A stretch of DNA of 64,000 bases, from NCBI GenBank assembly GCA_964034945.1, contig OZ035960.1:10792457-10856456 (forward strand). The letters are read 5' to 3'. A program made the translations under genes and the position numbers. Positions 1-13,100 of the stretch are shown here, one piece after another. The DNA is from Chrysopilus asiliformis. Lineage: Eukaryota; Arthropoda; Insecta; Diptera; Rhagionidae. The notes below the pieces were generated by a model that did no database searches, was not told the DNA's origin, and was given only the letters and a program-made list of their open reading frames with translations. The first letter of the stretch is position 1. Every line of letters starts with the position of its first letter.

Positions 1-131
1 TGTACACAGACTGACAGACTAACAGACTAACAGACTAACAGACTAACAGACTAACAGACTAACAGACTAACAGACTAACAGACTAACAGACTAACAGACT
101 AACAGACTAACAGACTGACAGACTAACAGAC
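1..131. repeat. 8-bp tandem repeat (CAGACTAA)n
   Basis: About 14 head-to-tail copies of the octamer CAGACTAA, with a few CTGA variants at both ends. The array runs off the left edge of the window. Similar CAGAC/GGAC runs sit inside the dispersed repeat family B (see 44270-44883), so this may be an expanded piece of such a copy. There are no spacers, so it is not a CRISPR array. Confidence 0.9.
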
Positions 132-1424
132 AGAAAGACATTTCTTTAATATGACTCCAATCGACTCAGGAGTACTCGGGAAATGTTTTTTAAGCAATAT
201 TAAGAAGTCGAAATTTTCCGTGAATACAATACTTCTTATACTTGGTATAAGAAAGTAACTATGAAAACGTAACAATAAATGAAAATTTTTTGCCATGCAA
301 TCATTTTTCTCAAAGGTGTTTTTCAATTTCAAATGCGTGTATCAGTTTCAATTGCGCAAAGTTGGCGTCAAGAGCGGGAATACAAAATTCGTACAAATTA
401 GTTTGAAATGACCATCATTACCGTAAAGACGTGATATGATCAGGCTTAATAAGGAGTTTCGAGAACAGTGTATTATAACAGTTGAACTTCTTCAATTTAT
501 TATTAAATTTCGGGCTACTGAACGGCGAAGGTAAAATACTGTGAAAAAGTTTGAAACATATTCATTTATTATAATCAAAATTTAAGTTTAATGCCTTACT
601 GCATAACTTGATAAAATCATAAAGATAAAGTTGCTTGTACGCATATTTTTTACACGTTCATCTGTACAGTGTAAAATAATTAATTTCGCACAAATATCTA
701 ATTTTTAGGCACACAGTGCAAAGTTTTGATTGTTGACTTTAGTGAGTAACAAATATTTAACTATAGTTGAAAAACTAAACAAAATATGTTTTAACATAAA
801 TATGTTGTTTAATCATGGTGGTTTGTAGTCTTTATAATTTTATTTTTAAATAGTTAGATACAAAAAAAGCAGACGATTTTTCAAGGATACTTGAAAAATT
901 TGTCAAAAGGATTTTTAAACGCGATTTTTAAACTACAACACAAACGTAACTTTATTACACCGCATTCTGTTGGCATTTCATTTCAATCCTGAAATGGAAA
1001 TCGAATTTTATAATAATTACGCAAAATTTTTATTCAGTTTTTTTTATTAAGACAAAAAAGGAATGACCAAAATCGGTCAACCTGAGACCAATTTATGAAC
1101 ACACATAAAGAAATACATAGGAGTCGAATTTCCATTTCGGAAGTCGTTTAAAAACTGACGATATTGCAAGTCAACTTTTAAAAATGAGTTTAAAACACTT
1201 TAATTAGCCAAAAGTTCTGCATGATCCAGCTTTTTAGCAGAGATTTTCTTTTGCACTAATAGAACAATATTAAATTTAAAAAAAAATCAACAACAATTGA
1301 CTATTATTGCACTGAAATCCGCATCATTTTGTGTCACTTTTTATGGTGTTTCTGTAGAATACGCAGAAGTTGCGCCGCAAGCAAGGTTTTTAGAAAGGAA
1401 TGTCCCAATTTTATAATCAAATAC
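132..1424. other. Non-coding, nothing recognised
   Basis: AT-rich sequence with homopolymer runs. I found no ORF with family resemblance, no clear inverted repeat and no exon. Upstream exons of the PDE1 gene were looked for by eye on + and not found. Confidence 0.5.
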
Positions 1425-2590
1425 GCCTCAGGCAAATGGCCTAGCAGGATAACCATGGGTGGTCTGCCCCAAGAGATATCGGCTTGAAATTTTCACCAGT
1501 GGTAGGCACCAATGTATGAGAGTTTTAATTCCATACCTCCCTCAGAACCGGCGGCGAAGCAGAATGTAAAAAAAAAACCTTGAAGTTAAATATCTCGAAA
1601 ACGGCTCCACCGATTTCAACAAAAAAAAATTTCGGTGACAATGTATCATCTTACGAAAAAATATAAAACATTTGGAAGAAGGAGAATCGATAGAAAAAAA
1701 AATGTTTTACTTCAAAACATTTTTTAGGGTAGATGCTTTTGAGACATCTACCATGTTTTTCCAAAACAATGTGTTGTTGTCTTCTGTTCAACATATCGCG
1801 TCTTTCAATAAGGACATAACAATTTTGTATTTAAATAAAACACAGAATAATTGAGATATCGGGCTGAAATTTATTCCAGGTGTAGTGGACATGTTACATT
1901 TAAGTATGAAATGCGATGTCGTTCATATGGCCACCGCTTGGATTTCTTTTTACATAACCCCATAAAAAGAACTCCGAGGTGGCCATTCCACCGGACCATT
2001 TCTCGAGATTACACGATTACCGAACTTCTCCTTCAATAGATCAATTGTTTGACCAGCTGTGTGGCATTGCTCGTTCGTGAACTTCACCATGATAAAAATG
2101 TGAATCTTGACTGACGTTTTAGCATTGCCAGAACATAAAAAAAGTTTTAGGGTGCGTTTTTATTAAAATACAAAATTGTTATGTCCTTATTGAAACACCC
2201 TTTATATTTTTGTCGAATTTTTGGGAGTGGTGGAAGATAGCGCAAACTAGCAAAAATTTCGGTAGCCGCAGTATATTGGTGCTCGTGCACTAATTTTGTC
2301 TGCCAATAGACAGAGGTGGCAGGTTTATTCACATCAGTATCCCTCCTTTTTACTACGTCTTTTTAATATATCTAACAATGTTGACAAAAAAAATGCAGAA
2401 AGCGAAAATTTGCCGGCTTTTGGAGTCATATTTTTTCACATTATACCTTTTCCCACCTGTTCTGAGAGGGTAAGAGATTAGAACTCTACCAAAGTTGCGC
2501 ATACATTGGTACCTACCAATTTCAAGCCAAAATTTCTGGTGGCACACCACCCATGGTTATCCTGATAGGCTCTTTTATTTGATTTTTGTT
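1425..2590. repeat. Two inverted copies of a dispersed repeat (family D) around a mariner-like element
   Basis: A block at about 1425-1640 contains CAGGATAACCATGGGTGG followed by a GGCTTGAAATTTTC-type stretch. It recurs in reverse complement at about 2395-2590. The mariner-like MITE at 1796-2202 lies between them. The two copies may be arms of one larger inverted-repeat element, or two independent insertions. No coding capacity was seen. Confidence 0.55.
1796..2202 (-). mobile_element. Internally deleted mariner-like MITE, copy 1
   Basis: Flanked by TA on both sides. The termini match the other three copies in this window (GTCTTTCAATAAGGACATAA and its complement), with CGCGTC and CACCC variants of the usual GGGTC/GACCC ends. 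This is the most reduced copy, about 407 bp. On the minus strand only the start (MVKFTNEQ) and short pieces of the transposase tail are left. Confidence 0.8.
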
Positions 2591-2657
2591 AGAAAAATAC
2601 GATAAAGACAGATTTTAGGGTTCACGATTAAATTGAATAATCCAGGACAAAAACTTA

Positions 2658-2820
2658 CCCGGCCTTTACACGCGACTGTAAAATCTGTCAGTAGCACAGA
2701 CTTCAAATGTCAAATTACTGACAACGAATTAAAATACATTTAGCGAACTGGCAGTCAGTACATTTACACGAATCTGTGTCAACGACTGGGTCAGCTCTAC
2801 AGACGCGTGTAAGGGCCGGG
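2658..2820. mobile_element. PIF/Harbinger-like MITE, 163 bp, TTA duplication
   Basis: The ends CCCGGCCTTTACACGCG and CGCGTGTAAGGGCCGGG are inverted repeats with one mismatch or indel. TTA directly flanks both sides (2655-2657 and 2821-2823). There is no ORF. The superfamily is inferred from the TTA target duplication and the TTACACG-type terminus. Confidence 0.75.
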
Positions 2821-2956
2821 TTAGTTTCCGAAACACCGGAACTGTTCTGGATAATACCAGAATTTTGGTCACCCTACTATTATATAGGTTATTGACTGAA
2901 ATTGCCTTAACTTTTCAACAAAACAAAACTCCATTAACTTGATTTATATGTAGAAA

Positions 2957-3208
2957 TTACCCAAGAAACAATTTGTAACCGTGGTTACAAAAAAACCTTC
3001 AATTTAGGTTACATTTTAGTTACATTTTAGATGGTTTCGGAATAAACCCGCCAAAAACGGTTATTTTGAAACCAGCTTCTAAATAGGGTTTCTGAAACGT
3101 TTCTGAAAGGTTACAGAAACCAAATGTGAAACTTTTGAGTTTTGTTACCATGGTTTCAAATACGTTTCTTAACCGGAATGTAACCTCAAATTGTTACTTG
3201 GGTAACTA
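2957..3208. mobile_element. MITE with TTACCCAAG inverted ends
   Basis: TTACCCAAGAAACAATTTG on the left faces CAAATTGTTACTTGGGTAA on the right, about 250 bp apart. The interior is rich in GGTTAC/GTAACC and GGTTTC/GAAACC words and has no ORF. The target duplication is not clear, so the superfamily is left open. Confidence 0.6.
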
Positions 3209-5758
3209 GGAGCTCTAGATTTGAATTTCACAATTGCATATTTACTAAATATAACACAAAGATAGGGTTATTTATAAAAAAAAATGAAGAAGACATCCTG
3301 AACCAAAGTAGTTAAAAAATTGTTTGATCCACTTTGCTGCTTTTTCTTTAAGTTTAACACATTCAATTCAATTGCAGTGCTAATTCATGCAGTAAGGGGT
3401 TACTAATGTTTGTGTTTGTGTCACAGAACAAATTGATTTAATTTTTAATTTCCCATTCAAAATCTGGATTTGATTCATTAAAAGAAAATTCAACAAAAGC
3501 ACTTGAGTATAAATACCAGAAAATTTATTTTCCATATAAAAAAAATGATTATGAGAGATCATATCGCCGTGCTTGAATATTTCGGAGGAGGTCAAAACAA
3601 GCAACTTAGAGTCAATTGGTATGTTTTGTACAAAAAACTTAACTATTTTAGGTAATGCAAACGATTGGCTTTTCTTGCAAACGCATTAAGAAAACGCCTT
3701 CGATGTGATCAAATAGAACATAATTTTGTAGCCGCTTTCGATTGGTTTGTAAATAAAGCAAAATTAAATCTACAGCAAAAATGGTGATATTCGAGAACAG
3801 AAAATTATTGAATTTTGCAAAGGGTGAATTCATATGGTTACAGTTACAGCCAAAAATGTTTGATTTATGAGAATGTTAAGCTTAATTTAGTCATAAGACA
3901 TGCGGAAAAATAAAACACAAATACTTTTAATTATATTATAAACTTTTAATTATAAATAAAACCACAACAACATATAAAAATTTTACCCCAGCCAGCTAGG
4001 ATTTGGTCTAGCTAATGGATCTTGACAACATGAAATCGATTTTGTACTTATCAACCCACAATGGCATGCCTTTTAGCCCTTTTTAAATTTGTAAACACTA
4101 ATTGAATGAAACGAATATAATTTTCTGTTACGACTTAGACTTGAAAGTACAAATATTTCGCTTTAAAATCTAATCAAAAAAGGAATGGAGTTTTTACCCC
4201 TCATAAAGGACTAAATCAACAGGAAAACGCATATACAAATACCCTATTTAGCGGGATGAAATTTCGTATCGATCGACTTTTCCCTGGGAAATTCAGTGGC
4301 ATTCGCATAAACATCGTCATCGACTGGGAATGATGATGGGTAGAACTCAATCTTTTTTCATTTGCAAGAGGAAAAAAAGGTACTTGCCTTGTTGAAAAAA
4401 AAATGCTTGAAAAGCCAAATTGAAGTTGTTCTCTCAATTTAGACACAAAACGTCTTTGAAATCAAATAAGAAGCGTATTTATAAAGAAAAGGGATTTCAT
4501 CGAAAAGTCGGTATAGAGACCCATTTAGCAAAGAGGATTTTTTTCGGGGTCAGGAAGCCCTACAATGGAACAATTAGACCTAATAGAATTTTAATTGATC
4601 TGGAAGGATTTTGGACTAGCTCTCCTTTTTCCCAATTTCTTTTTTATTATTTGGTATTGGAAAAACGGCCGAAAATCTTTGCCTCTTACCAAATTTAATT
4701 AAATTATGATTAGTTTTTCAATTACCTGCTAATACATATTTTATTTAGATTTTCCATTTACGTGGTAATCAAATTTAATTTGAAAAACATTTATCCTTAA
4801 TAACTAAAACATATTTAATAATTCGACAGAAGGCACATTTTATTCCATTTAGGTTCAACTAATCATGCTAATTCATCCAATAAAATATGTAAAGCATAAA
4901 AAACTATATCTCAAAATTTAATGAGCGTTAACAAGGCTAAAATATCCTTAAATATTTTACTGCATAATTACATAATCCCAAAAAAATATCATTGCTGGGC
5001 AATTAAGGAAAATGGAAGCTTTTAGGTAGAATATTACATTTTCCTTTCTTTTTTTCATTTCCACCAAAATGAAAATTGTTTTATCCAGAGGTATGAAAAT
5101 GGACTAAAGTAATAACGAAATTTTTTCGCAGGTGTCTGTTAATTTAAGAGTCTCACGCTATTCGAGCATTTTTCCCTTTTATTCTGGGTTAAAATTTAAA
5201 ATCGAAAAAAAAATTGTTTGCAGTTTGGATACAAAGTTTGTAACTGGATTCGTTGTATAGCACTTACCATAAATGAGATGGTGCCACTGAAAACATTAAC
5301 TTTTTCCGCATTCATTTACTGTTTGTTTTTATTTTCCCTCAAAAACACGACATGTATAGTTAATTTAGGTATGCAGAGAAAGGTGTATGAAGAGACAACA
5401 TTTAAATGTGGGTCAGATTTTTTGTTCAAAAAAAAATTCATTAAATCTTTTGATAAAAGCAGGAAATTTTTAAAAGTCACGACTAACGTTTTTGCAACAA
5501 AATACATTTAAAGGTCCCTTTGCGGACACCTAGAATAATCAGGCACCTCCCATAATGGCATAATAATCTTGGTAGCTTTTTACTATTTTTTTTCTGAAAA
5601 TATCCACCTCAAATTGGGTATTCAAGTATTTATTCAAAGCAAATAAATAATAGACGGTAGTGAAAATCAAAACTTTTTGGGGTTTTATGCACACCTACAC
5701 AGTGGTAGCTTTCGATTAAAAAAGAATCATTTAAATCGGTTCCACAGACCTCCACATA
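3209..5758. other. Non-coding, nothing recognised
   Basis: About 2.5 kb of AT-rich sequence. The short ORFs here (for example on + at 4420-4698 and 5218-5511) resemble no family I know and have no support from codon use or neighbours. I treat them as chance ORFs. Confidence 0.45.
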
Positions 5759-6359
5759 TCGGGTCTTTCAACAAGCACATAACCATTCTGTATTTAAATA
5801 AAACACAGAATAATTGAGATATCGGGCTGAAATTTATTCCAGGTGTGGACATGTTACATTTAAGTATGAAATTCGATGTCGTTCATATGGCCACCGCGAG
5901 CACGTTTGCTGATTGAATCTTTGGAGCCAATTTTCCACCACTCTTCCACACATATCGGCCGGAACGTTGGCAATTTCGGGTTCGATATTGTTCCTGAGCT
6001 CCCCTAACGTTGTTGGCTTGTTGGCATAAACCAACGACTTAACATAACCCCATAAAAAGAAATCCAACGGCGTTAAATTGCATGAGCGAGGTGGCCATTC
6101 GACCGGACCATCATTTCATTCATCATTTCATTCATCATTTCATTCATCATTTCATTTCATCATTTTCATTATCAGTTCATCGGACTCAGAATTTCGATAG
6201 TAAGTTTTAATAATTTCCAAACGTTGCTCGTTCGTGAACTTCACCATGATAAAAATGTAAACCTTGACTGACGTTTTAGCATTGCCAGATCATAAAAAAA
6301 GTTTTAAGGTGCGTTTTTATTAAAAAAGAAAATTGTTATGTCCTTGTTGAAAGACCCTT
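5759..6359 (-). mobile_element. Internally deleted mariner-like MITE, copy 2
   Basis: TA-flanked, with GGGTCTTTCAACAAG and TTGTTGAAAGACCC at the ends. The minus strand encodes the C-terminal part of a mariner/IS630-type transposase (about 6067-5834). It includes the block LDFFLWGYVKSLVYANKP and the tail VPADMCGRVVENWLQRFNQ. It is interrupted at about 6108-6175 by a short CATTCATCATTT tandem expansion that has replaced part of the coding sequence. The copy cannot make a full transposase. Confidence 0.85.
6108..6175. repeat. Short tandem repeat (CATTCATCATTT)
   Basis: About five imperfect copies of a 12-bp unit inside mariner-like copy 2. Copies 3 and 4 lack it, so it expanded after this insertion. 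Confidence 0.8.
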
Positions 6360-6713
6360 TATAAAGATGTGTGAAATTTCTTAGTTTTTTGATATATTTC
6401 GGAACCAAAAGGTTTATGCGTCATTCACAGAAGGTACCGACTGCCGATTTCTCAAAATTGATCACTGAATCTCTAAAAAAAAAATCACGATTTTTTTTGA
6501 TTGAGGCTTTTTTCGAGGATAAAAAAAAACATTTCCGGAGCTGTAAGTTAGACATTTAGAATTAAACAAATCAAAGTCTCGAATTAATATTGAAAAGGCA
6601 AATGTTTTTAAATAATTGAGAATTTATAATATTTTTTTTGACTTTGAATACTCTTATTCTATATAAGCATATCAAGCACTAGAGTATTTTGTGCTTCAAA
6701 CACAACATACTAA

Positions 6714-6842
6714 GGGGTCCATTGTGGATAACGATCGTAATCGCAACGATCGAGATTCACCTGTTGTTGTTGGTATAAAACACTAACAACAACACACAAT
6801 TTCTGATCGTTACGATTACGATCGTTATCCACAATGGACCCC
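6714..6842. mobile_element. 129-bp palindromic MITE with conserved core (hairpin 1)
   Basis: TAA flanks both sides (6711-6713 and 6843-6845). The terminal arms, starting GGGGTCCATTGTGGATAACG, are perfect inverted repeats for about 30 bp and continue imperfectly almost to the centre. The central 33 bp (6762-6794) contain TGGTATAAAACACTAAC. They match the centre of the element at 39692-39820 at 32 of 33 positions, although the arms of the two elements are largely different. Harbinger-like by its 3-bp duplication. It has no coding capacity. Confidence 0.85.
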
Positions 6843-7183
6843 TAAATTTATTATTTGCATTTACCTTAAACGATTTTCGTTTTATTTATTTCGCTCAAAT
6901 AAAAGGCTTTTTAAATTTTCGTTTTACGTATTTTTGCATGCTTAAAACTAAAGAAATGCAAATATAATTAATTGCATGTTCCCACAGCGTATAAGTAAAA
7001 GTAACTTTCATTTTATAAATTGTTTTTCAGTTTACTAGTTATACATTGTACAAATTATCAAATAGTATAAGAATATGTTATTTTTTACAACGATTTCAAA
7101 AATTCTAATATGATATTTTTTTACTATCTTCCTTTTCTCCTCAATTACCCTTTGAATCCTTAACCCTTAACCAAACCAAACAG

Positions 7184-10100
7184 GCGGTTAGCTGATGAAG
7201 ATGACGAACTGTCAGAAGTGCAACCAGACGCGGTACCACCGGAAGTGCGAGAGTGGCTGGCTTCCACTTTTACGCGCCAATTGGCTACAACTAGGAAGAA
7301 AAGCGACGAAAAACCAAAGTTTCGATCAGTGGCCCATGCTATTCGGGCTGGTATATTCGTTGATCGAATATACAGGAGGGTGTCCAGTTCAGCACTCATG
7401 CAATTCCCACCAGAAGTTGTCAAAGTATTAAAGGTGAGTTTTTTTTTTTAATTTTTTGTTTGTGTTTAACAAATTTTGCTGTTATGCAAAAAAAAAGTAG
7501 CAAAACCTCGCGTTTCTTCAAAATAAAAAAAGAGGTCGTAAATGTGGCAAAAAGGGCACAAAAAAATGCAGGACTGACAGAAAAATCCTTAATATTCCTA
7601 CAGCATTTTCCTTCAAAAAAAGCGTTTCTTCAAAAAAAAAAAGAAGTCGCAAAAGTGACAAAGAGGGCATGAAAAAAAAATCCAAGATTGACAGAAAGAA
7701 TCCCTAAGATTTAACTTTTTTTTAACTTTTGACATCACAGTTTTAAGAATCTAACCTCAAAATACACGATTTAAAATTTCTGCTGAATCGGTCGAGACTT
7801 TAAGTTAAACAATTTTAAAAGTCAAGAGCGGAAGGCTTCACATTCAACAACATTAAATGCTTGGGACCTCATGATTTTATGTATTATGTTTCTCAAGCAT
7901 TTTAAAAAAATGTAACAACACATCAAAAACCCACATTTTGCTTTAAATTTTGCGTTGTTATTGAATCGGATTTTTTTTTTTTCAAAATACATATAAAAGA
8001 AAAATTTCGCATGTGCAAATTATAAAAAGATACATACGAATGTAGGTCGCGACGCCCACTTTATGACCTCGTGTGTTATTTGGGATGTATTTTGATGCGT
8101 TGTTGAATAGGAATGTTATATCAAAAATAATTCTAAAAATATGAAACAAAATTTTCGGCAATTTGTACAAAATAAGCCTACACTCAGCTAACTTGTTTTT
8201 GCTTTATCGCCCCTCAATTGTCTACGTTTAGGCGTTATAGAAAAATAATCTGCTTTCTAAAGTGCCCAAAAGTCGATTTTTCTTCCTATTTTAAGAAGCT
8301 TTTATTATAAGAAAAAATGTATTCACAATGGATTTCTTCGAAATAGCTAAGCGCTCTCGTAAGAGCAGATAATAAAAAATATCCTATTTTGGACTGATAC
8401 TTTTTACATATCTAGGCGTGTTTTTTTTTTCAATGTTCTGGAGATATGCAGAGTACGAATCATTTTAAAAAATGATCCAAAGCAAGAAGATTTATTAAGT
8501 CGAGTCTACGTAGTCTTAACACTAGCGAATTTTTATACAAGACTTTTATATTATAATAGAAGACTTTAATATGATAAATTTAGCTTCAACTCTAAAAAAG
8601 CTTAATTTTTTTAAATCTAGGATTAAGTTCTTACTAATGAGTTAGTGACACCTCATTGGTAAGGACCATTAAAACCCACTTCTAATATTCACTAGCTTTA
8701 AGATTATAAACCTTCATTGATAAGGGCCAGAAATTTTAGCACCGCATTATTTATACTACTTTAAAGTATTTAACAAAAAATTTATAAAAAATAGTCTTAA
8801 AAACAAGTTTTTCTTCAAATATACACACAAGTTTTTTAAAAATAGTTTTTTAAATAGACCTTTTTATCATTGAATTTTACTGGAATTTCCCGGCTTATAA
8901 CAAAATGTAACATTTTTAGCACAAAAAGGTTACATTTTGTTATAAGCCGATAAATTCCAGTAGAATTCAATGCTAAAATGGTTTATAAAAAAAATATGAC
9001 AAAATGTTATATTATTTTTGTGGATGTTTTCACATCCGAAAAAATCCTCCTAAGAAGTCAGACATGTCTGCTCTGAAGCGCTACTACACTCAGAAAAACG
9101 GAGGCTAACTCGGCGACCTACATACGGCGTAATTGGCCTCAGGCAGGCGCGCGTTCGCCTGCATGTGGACAAGTAAAACTGAGTTGACCTGTGGTCGGAG
9201 AAATTCTGAAATTAACCCTCTAACCGGAATATTACCGAGAAAAATTCACTAAAATATGACTTTCAACTTGCGACAGACCGTAACCAAGACAACGTACAGG
9301 GCTAAATTTTTTCCAGCATGTAAAGCGATAACTTACAAAAGTCAGTGTAAGACGTTCCGGCGATTTCCGGCGATTAATATTGTTACCCGTTATAAACAAG
9401 CGAATTCCCTGAAGCCCGCCTTGAGGCGGGCATTCCGGCTAGAGGGTTAAGCCACCAGCAGGTGAAGTAGGGCATTGGGAGCTGCACGAGTTGACCTTAG
9501 ATAGGTTAACTCTGACCGCTAGCTGGCTTACAGACACCTCTGTAAGGTCAGAGTTAACCTGACAAAAAGTTGACCTGGACATTTTTCTGAGTGTAGGAGC
9601 CTGTTTATGGGATGGAAACTGGCTCACTATCATCAGAGTTTGCTTTATCAGCTCCATTTTGGTGGGGTAAGACTCGAATCGAGCATTTCCGGCCCAAATT
9701 TTAACATTGTGTACGAAATTTCAAGTCAATCTGATATGTAGAAGTAGGTTAAAATAAGGCTAAAAGATTTGAAAGATTTAAGTTAATAGAAAGCGTATAA
9801 TAAAACATAAACAAAGATACTCTACATAAGAACAGGCCATTTTTACTTTAAAAAAATCAATTTTTCTTTAAACGTTTGCCATAAAAGACTGTATTTACCA
9901 AAAAAAAAAATTCTTTACCATTTCAGACTCTTGATGACTGGTCATTTGATGTATTCGCTTTGGCGGAAGCGGCCAATGGTCAACCGGTTAAGTATTTAGG
10001 ATATGATTTGCTCAATCGCTACGGCATGATACACAAATTCAAAGTGCCACCAGTAACATTAGAAACATTTTTAAATAAAATTGAGGAGGGTTATTGCCGA

Positions 10101-13100
10101 TTTAGGAATCCATATCATAATAATTTACATGCGGCCGATGTTGCTCAAACGGTCCATCATGTCCTTTGCCAAACTGGCTTAATGCACTGGATGTCGGATT
10201 TGGAGATATTCGCAACTTTACTAGCGGCTTTAATACACGATTATGAGCATACGGGAACAACAAATAATTTTCATGTGATGTCCGGATCGGAAACTGCCAT
10301 GCTATACAATGACAGAGCCGTGCTGGAGAATCATCATATAAGCGCTGCCTTTCGTGTCCTCAAGGAGGACGACTGCAATGTCCTTGCAAATTTATCACGC
10401 GAGGAGTACCGTGAGCTACGATCACTCATCATTGACATGGTGCTGGCGACGGATATGTCATATCATTTCCAACAGCTGAAAAATATGCGAAATCTATTAA
10501 CGCTAGCTGAACCAGCCGTTGATAAATCAAAAGCCCTCGCCTTAGTCTTACACTGTTGTGATATATCACACCCGGCCAAGAAATGGTCACTGCACCATCG
10601 CTGGACGATGCTGCTGCTCGAGGAATTCTTCCGACAGGGTGATCTGGAACGTGAATTGGGTCTACCTTTTAGCCCCCTATGTGATAGGAATAATACATTA
10701 GTAGCTGAATCCCAAATTGGTTTCATCGAGTTCATTGTTGAGCCTAGTATGGGCGTTTGTTCGGATATGCTCGAATATATATTGGCTCCGATAGCGCCAA
10801 TCACCTGTAAAAACTCAAATCCGGATACTGATAGTTCGGTAACACCAACAAATGCTCTTACAAATAAACAATGCGAAGCAATACGGGAGGATGTCGAAGT
10901 AACAAAGAACGGAGCTTCCGAAAATGATGGCAAACAGAAGTTTCGAATACGAAAACCCTGGGTAACATGCTTAGCCGAAAATAAGAAAATCTGGAAGGAA
11001 CAGGCTGTGAGAGGTAATTAAGATTTTTCGTTTTCTTTTTTTTCCGTAAAAGTTGTATAAGAGTTTTTTTTTCTTGTTCACGGATATTTTGGTTTCACTC
11101 CTCGGTTTTTTTTTTTGTTTAAAAGGAGCCAACATTGAATCTCAGAAAATATCCTAAGATTTTGATAGGGTGTTTTAAACGTTGAGCCAAAAATAAAGTC
11201 AAATCCTAAACGACCTATCTAATGGTGAAAATTGGATACAAATCCCATAATTTTTGCAGATAATAGCAAGAGAGGGGTTTTTTGGGGTAAGGGGAGTTTC
11301 AGTGAGAGATTATCTGTCGAATGATGAGAACCGAACTAAAACCCTTCGGTGACTCAAGATATATTAGAAGGGGCAGTAAGTAAGAGGAATGGAGAAACTT
11401 TGCATAACAACATAGTCGTTGCCTAAATTAGAAAAGAAAACATAAGTAAAAAATTCAGGACATTTCCATGTTTATGCAAACTTCAATCCAGATAAAATCA
11501 AAGCGAAAATTCAGACATAAAATAAAAATTATCTTGCAATTACCTTCAAACAAGTAGCCCTAAAACACAAATGAAGAATTTTATTAACCTAAGTCCTAAT
11601 TAGTATGTTAATATATTTCAGTTAGTTCACTTCATTCCATTAAGTTGGTATATATCCATAAAACTCAAAGATCCACTTTTAACGCATTCGAAACCATAAG
11701 CAAATGAGAAAAACTTCCTTAAGCCAAAAAGGACTATCTGTTCAAAAAAAAAAAAAAAAAGAAACCCTCTAGTGGCCATTTGAATTCAATTATGCTAAAC
11801 AAGGTATTTTGTTTTTTCAGTTTCTTCTTTAGTCCATAAACATTTATGAATTTTTATCTCACAGTCGTAGAGGTCAAAAGCATTAATATTGATGAGTGAA
11901 AATCTCGGAAATGAATTTCAAATAATTTTAAAGATTTTTTCGTTATGTTGTGTATTAGAATAATAACACCGTATGCCAGGTGGCAAATTTGTTGCATTTT
12001 GCAATGAATTTGTGAATTTTTAATTGGAATTAGATTTTACTTGGAAAGTGGATAACTTATTAAATTCGGCACTTGAAATGAAATTTAGAAAATCTAGTTT
12101 GAAGAAATATACCTGGGCAACCGTAAATATGTTAATGATTGACAATCAAAATTTTTTTTTTGTTGATCGTGTAGATTCGGCATTACATTTTCTTTTTTAT
12201 ATTAATTTGTGGTTCCCTTTTTACTTCCCTATTCTATATAGGGAAAGTATTGTATTCTTGACGGAGACCGACTCGAGAACGGGCGCAGATTGAAAATTTC
12301 TGATTAGAACGAAATCCGTGGCAGGCAAAATTATGAGGTTATCCGTGCATCTGTCTGTCGGTCTTTAACATATCTTAAACTAGCTTGCATACCCGTCGTT
12401 GCCGGGCTAAGTTTTTTCAATTTTTTTTTATGGTCTATGTTGGAGCTAAACTTCAGGCCAATCGGCTCGGTAGTTTCCCCGCGAGAGAGTAACATAGAGA
12501 AAGAACTAAGTTTCGAGATCACTTTACCCCCTCCCCTTACTCCCCCACCTCTCGAGTATTTTTTTTAATGGGTCTATATTGAGGCTGGACCCCCGCCAAA
12601 CATCTATGCCAAATTTCAGGCCAATCGGTTCAGTAGTTTCCCCGCGAAAGAGTAACATAGCGCAAAAACTAAGATTCGAAATCACGTTACCCCCTCCCCT
12701 TACTCCCCCCACCCCTCGGGCTACTTTTCCGTATGCCTATGTTAGAACTAGAACTACCAAAGACACTCATGCCAAATTTCAAGTCAATCGGTTCAGCCGT
12801 TTTTGCGTGAAAGAGGAACAGACAGACAGACAGACACCAACTCATTTTTATATAGTAGTATGATAAATCGAAAACGCGTTGACCTAGTGACTTGAAATTT
12901 TTTGTAAATAAGTTTTATAAAAATCGAAGTTTTCTATCAACTTTTGGAAAAGTAACTCTGGCTATAACGGATACCTTCCATACAACTTTTTTGAAAAAAT
13001 ACAGTTTTTTGAAAATTTCTCGAAACCTATGCGCTTTTGAGAAGAAATGAACTTAACAAAATTTAAAGAAAATAAAATTTCCTGCTTTTTTCCCTTTAAC

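Noticed and set aside
1..131. CRISPR-like array
   Set aside because: The units are contiguous 8-mers with no spacers and the genome is eukaryotic.
1..7183. Upstream coding exons of Pde1c
   Set aside because: No sequence encoding the expected preceding PDE1 region was found by eye on the plus strand. They are probably outside the window.
10463..10933. 156-codon open frame on the minus strand opposite the PDE catalytic exon
   Set aside because: It lies antisense to the highly conserved phosphodiesterase domain and has no family resemblance.
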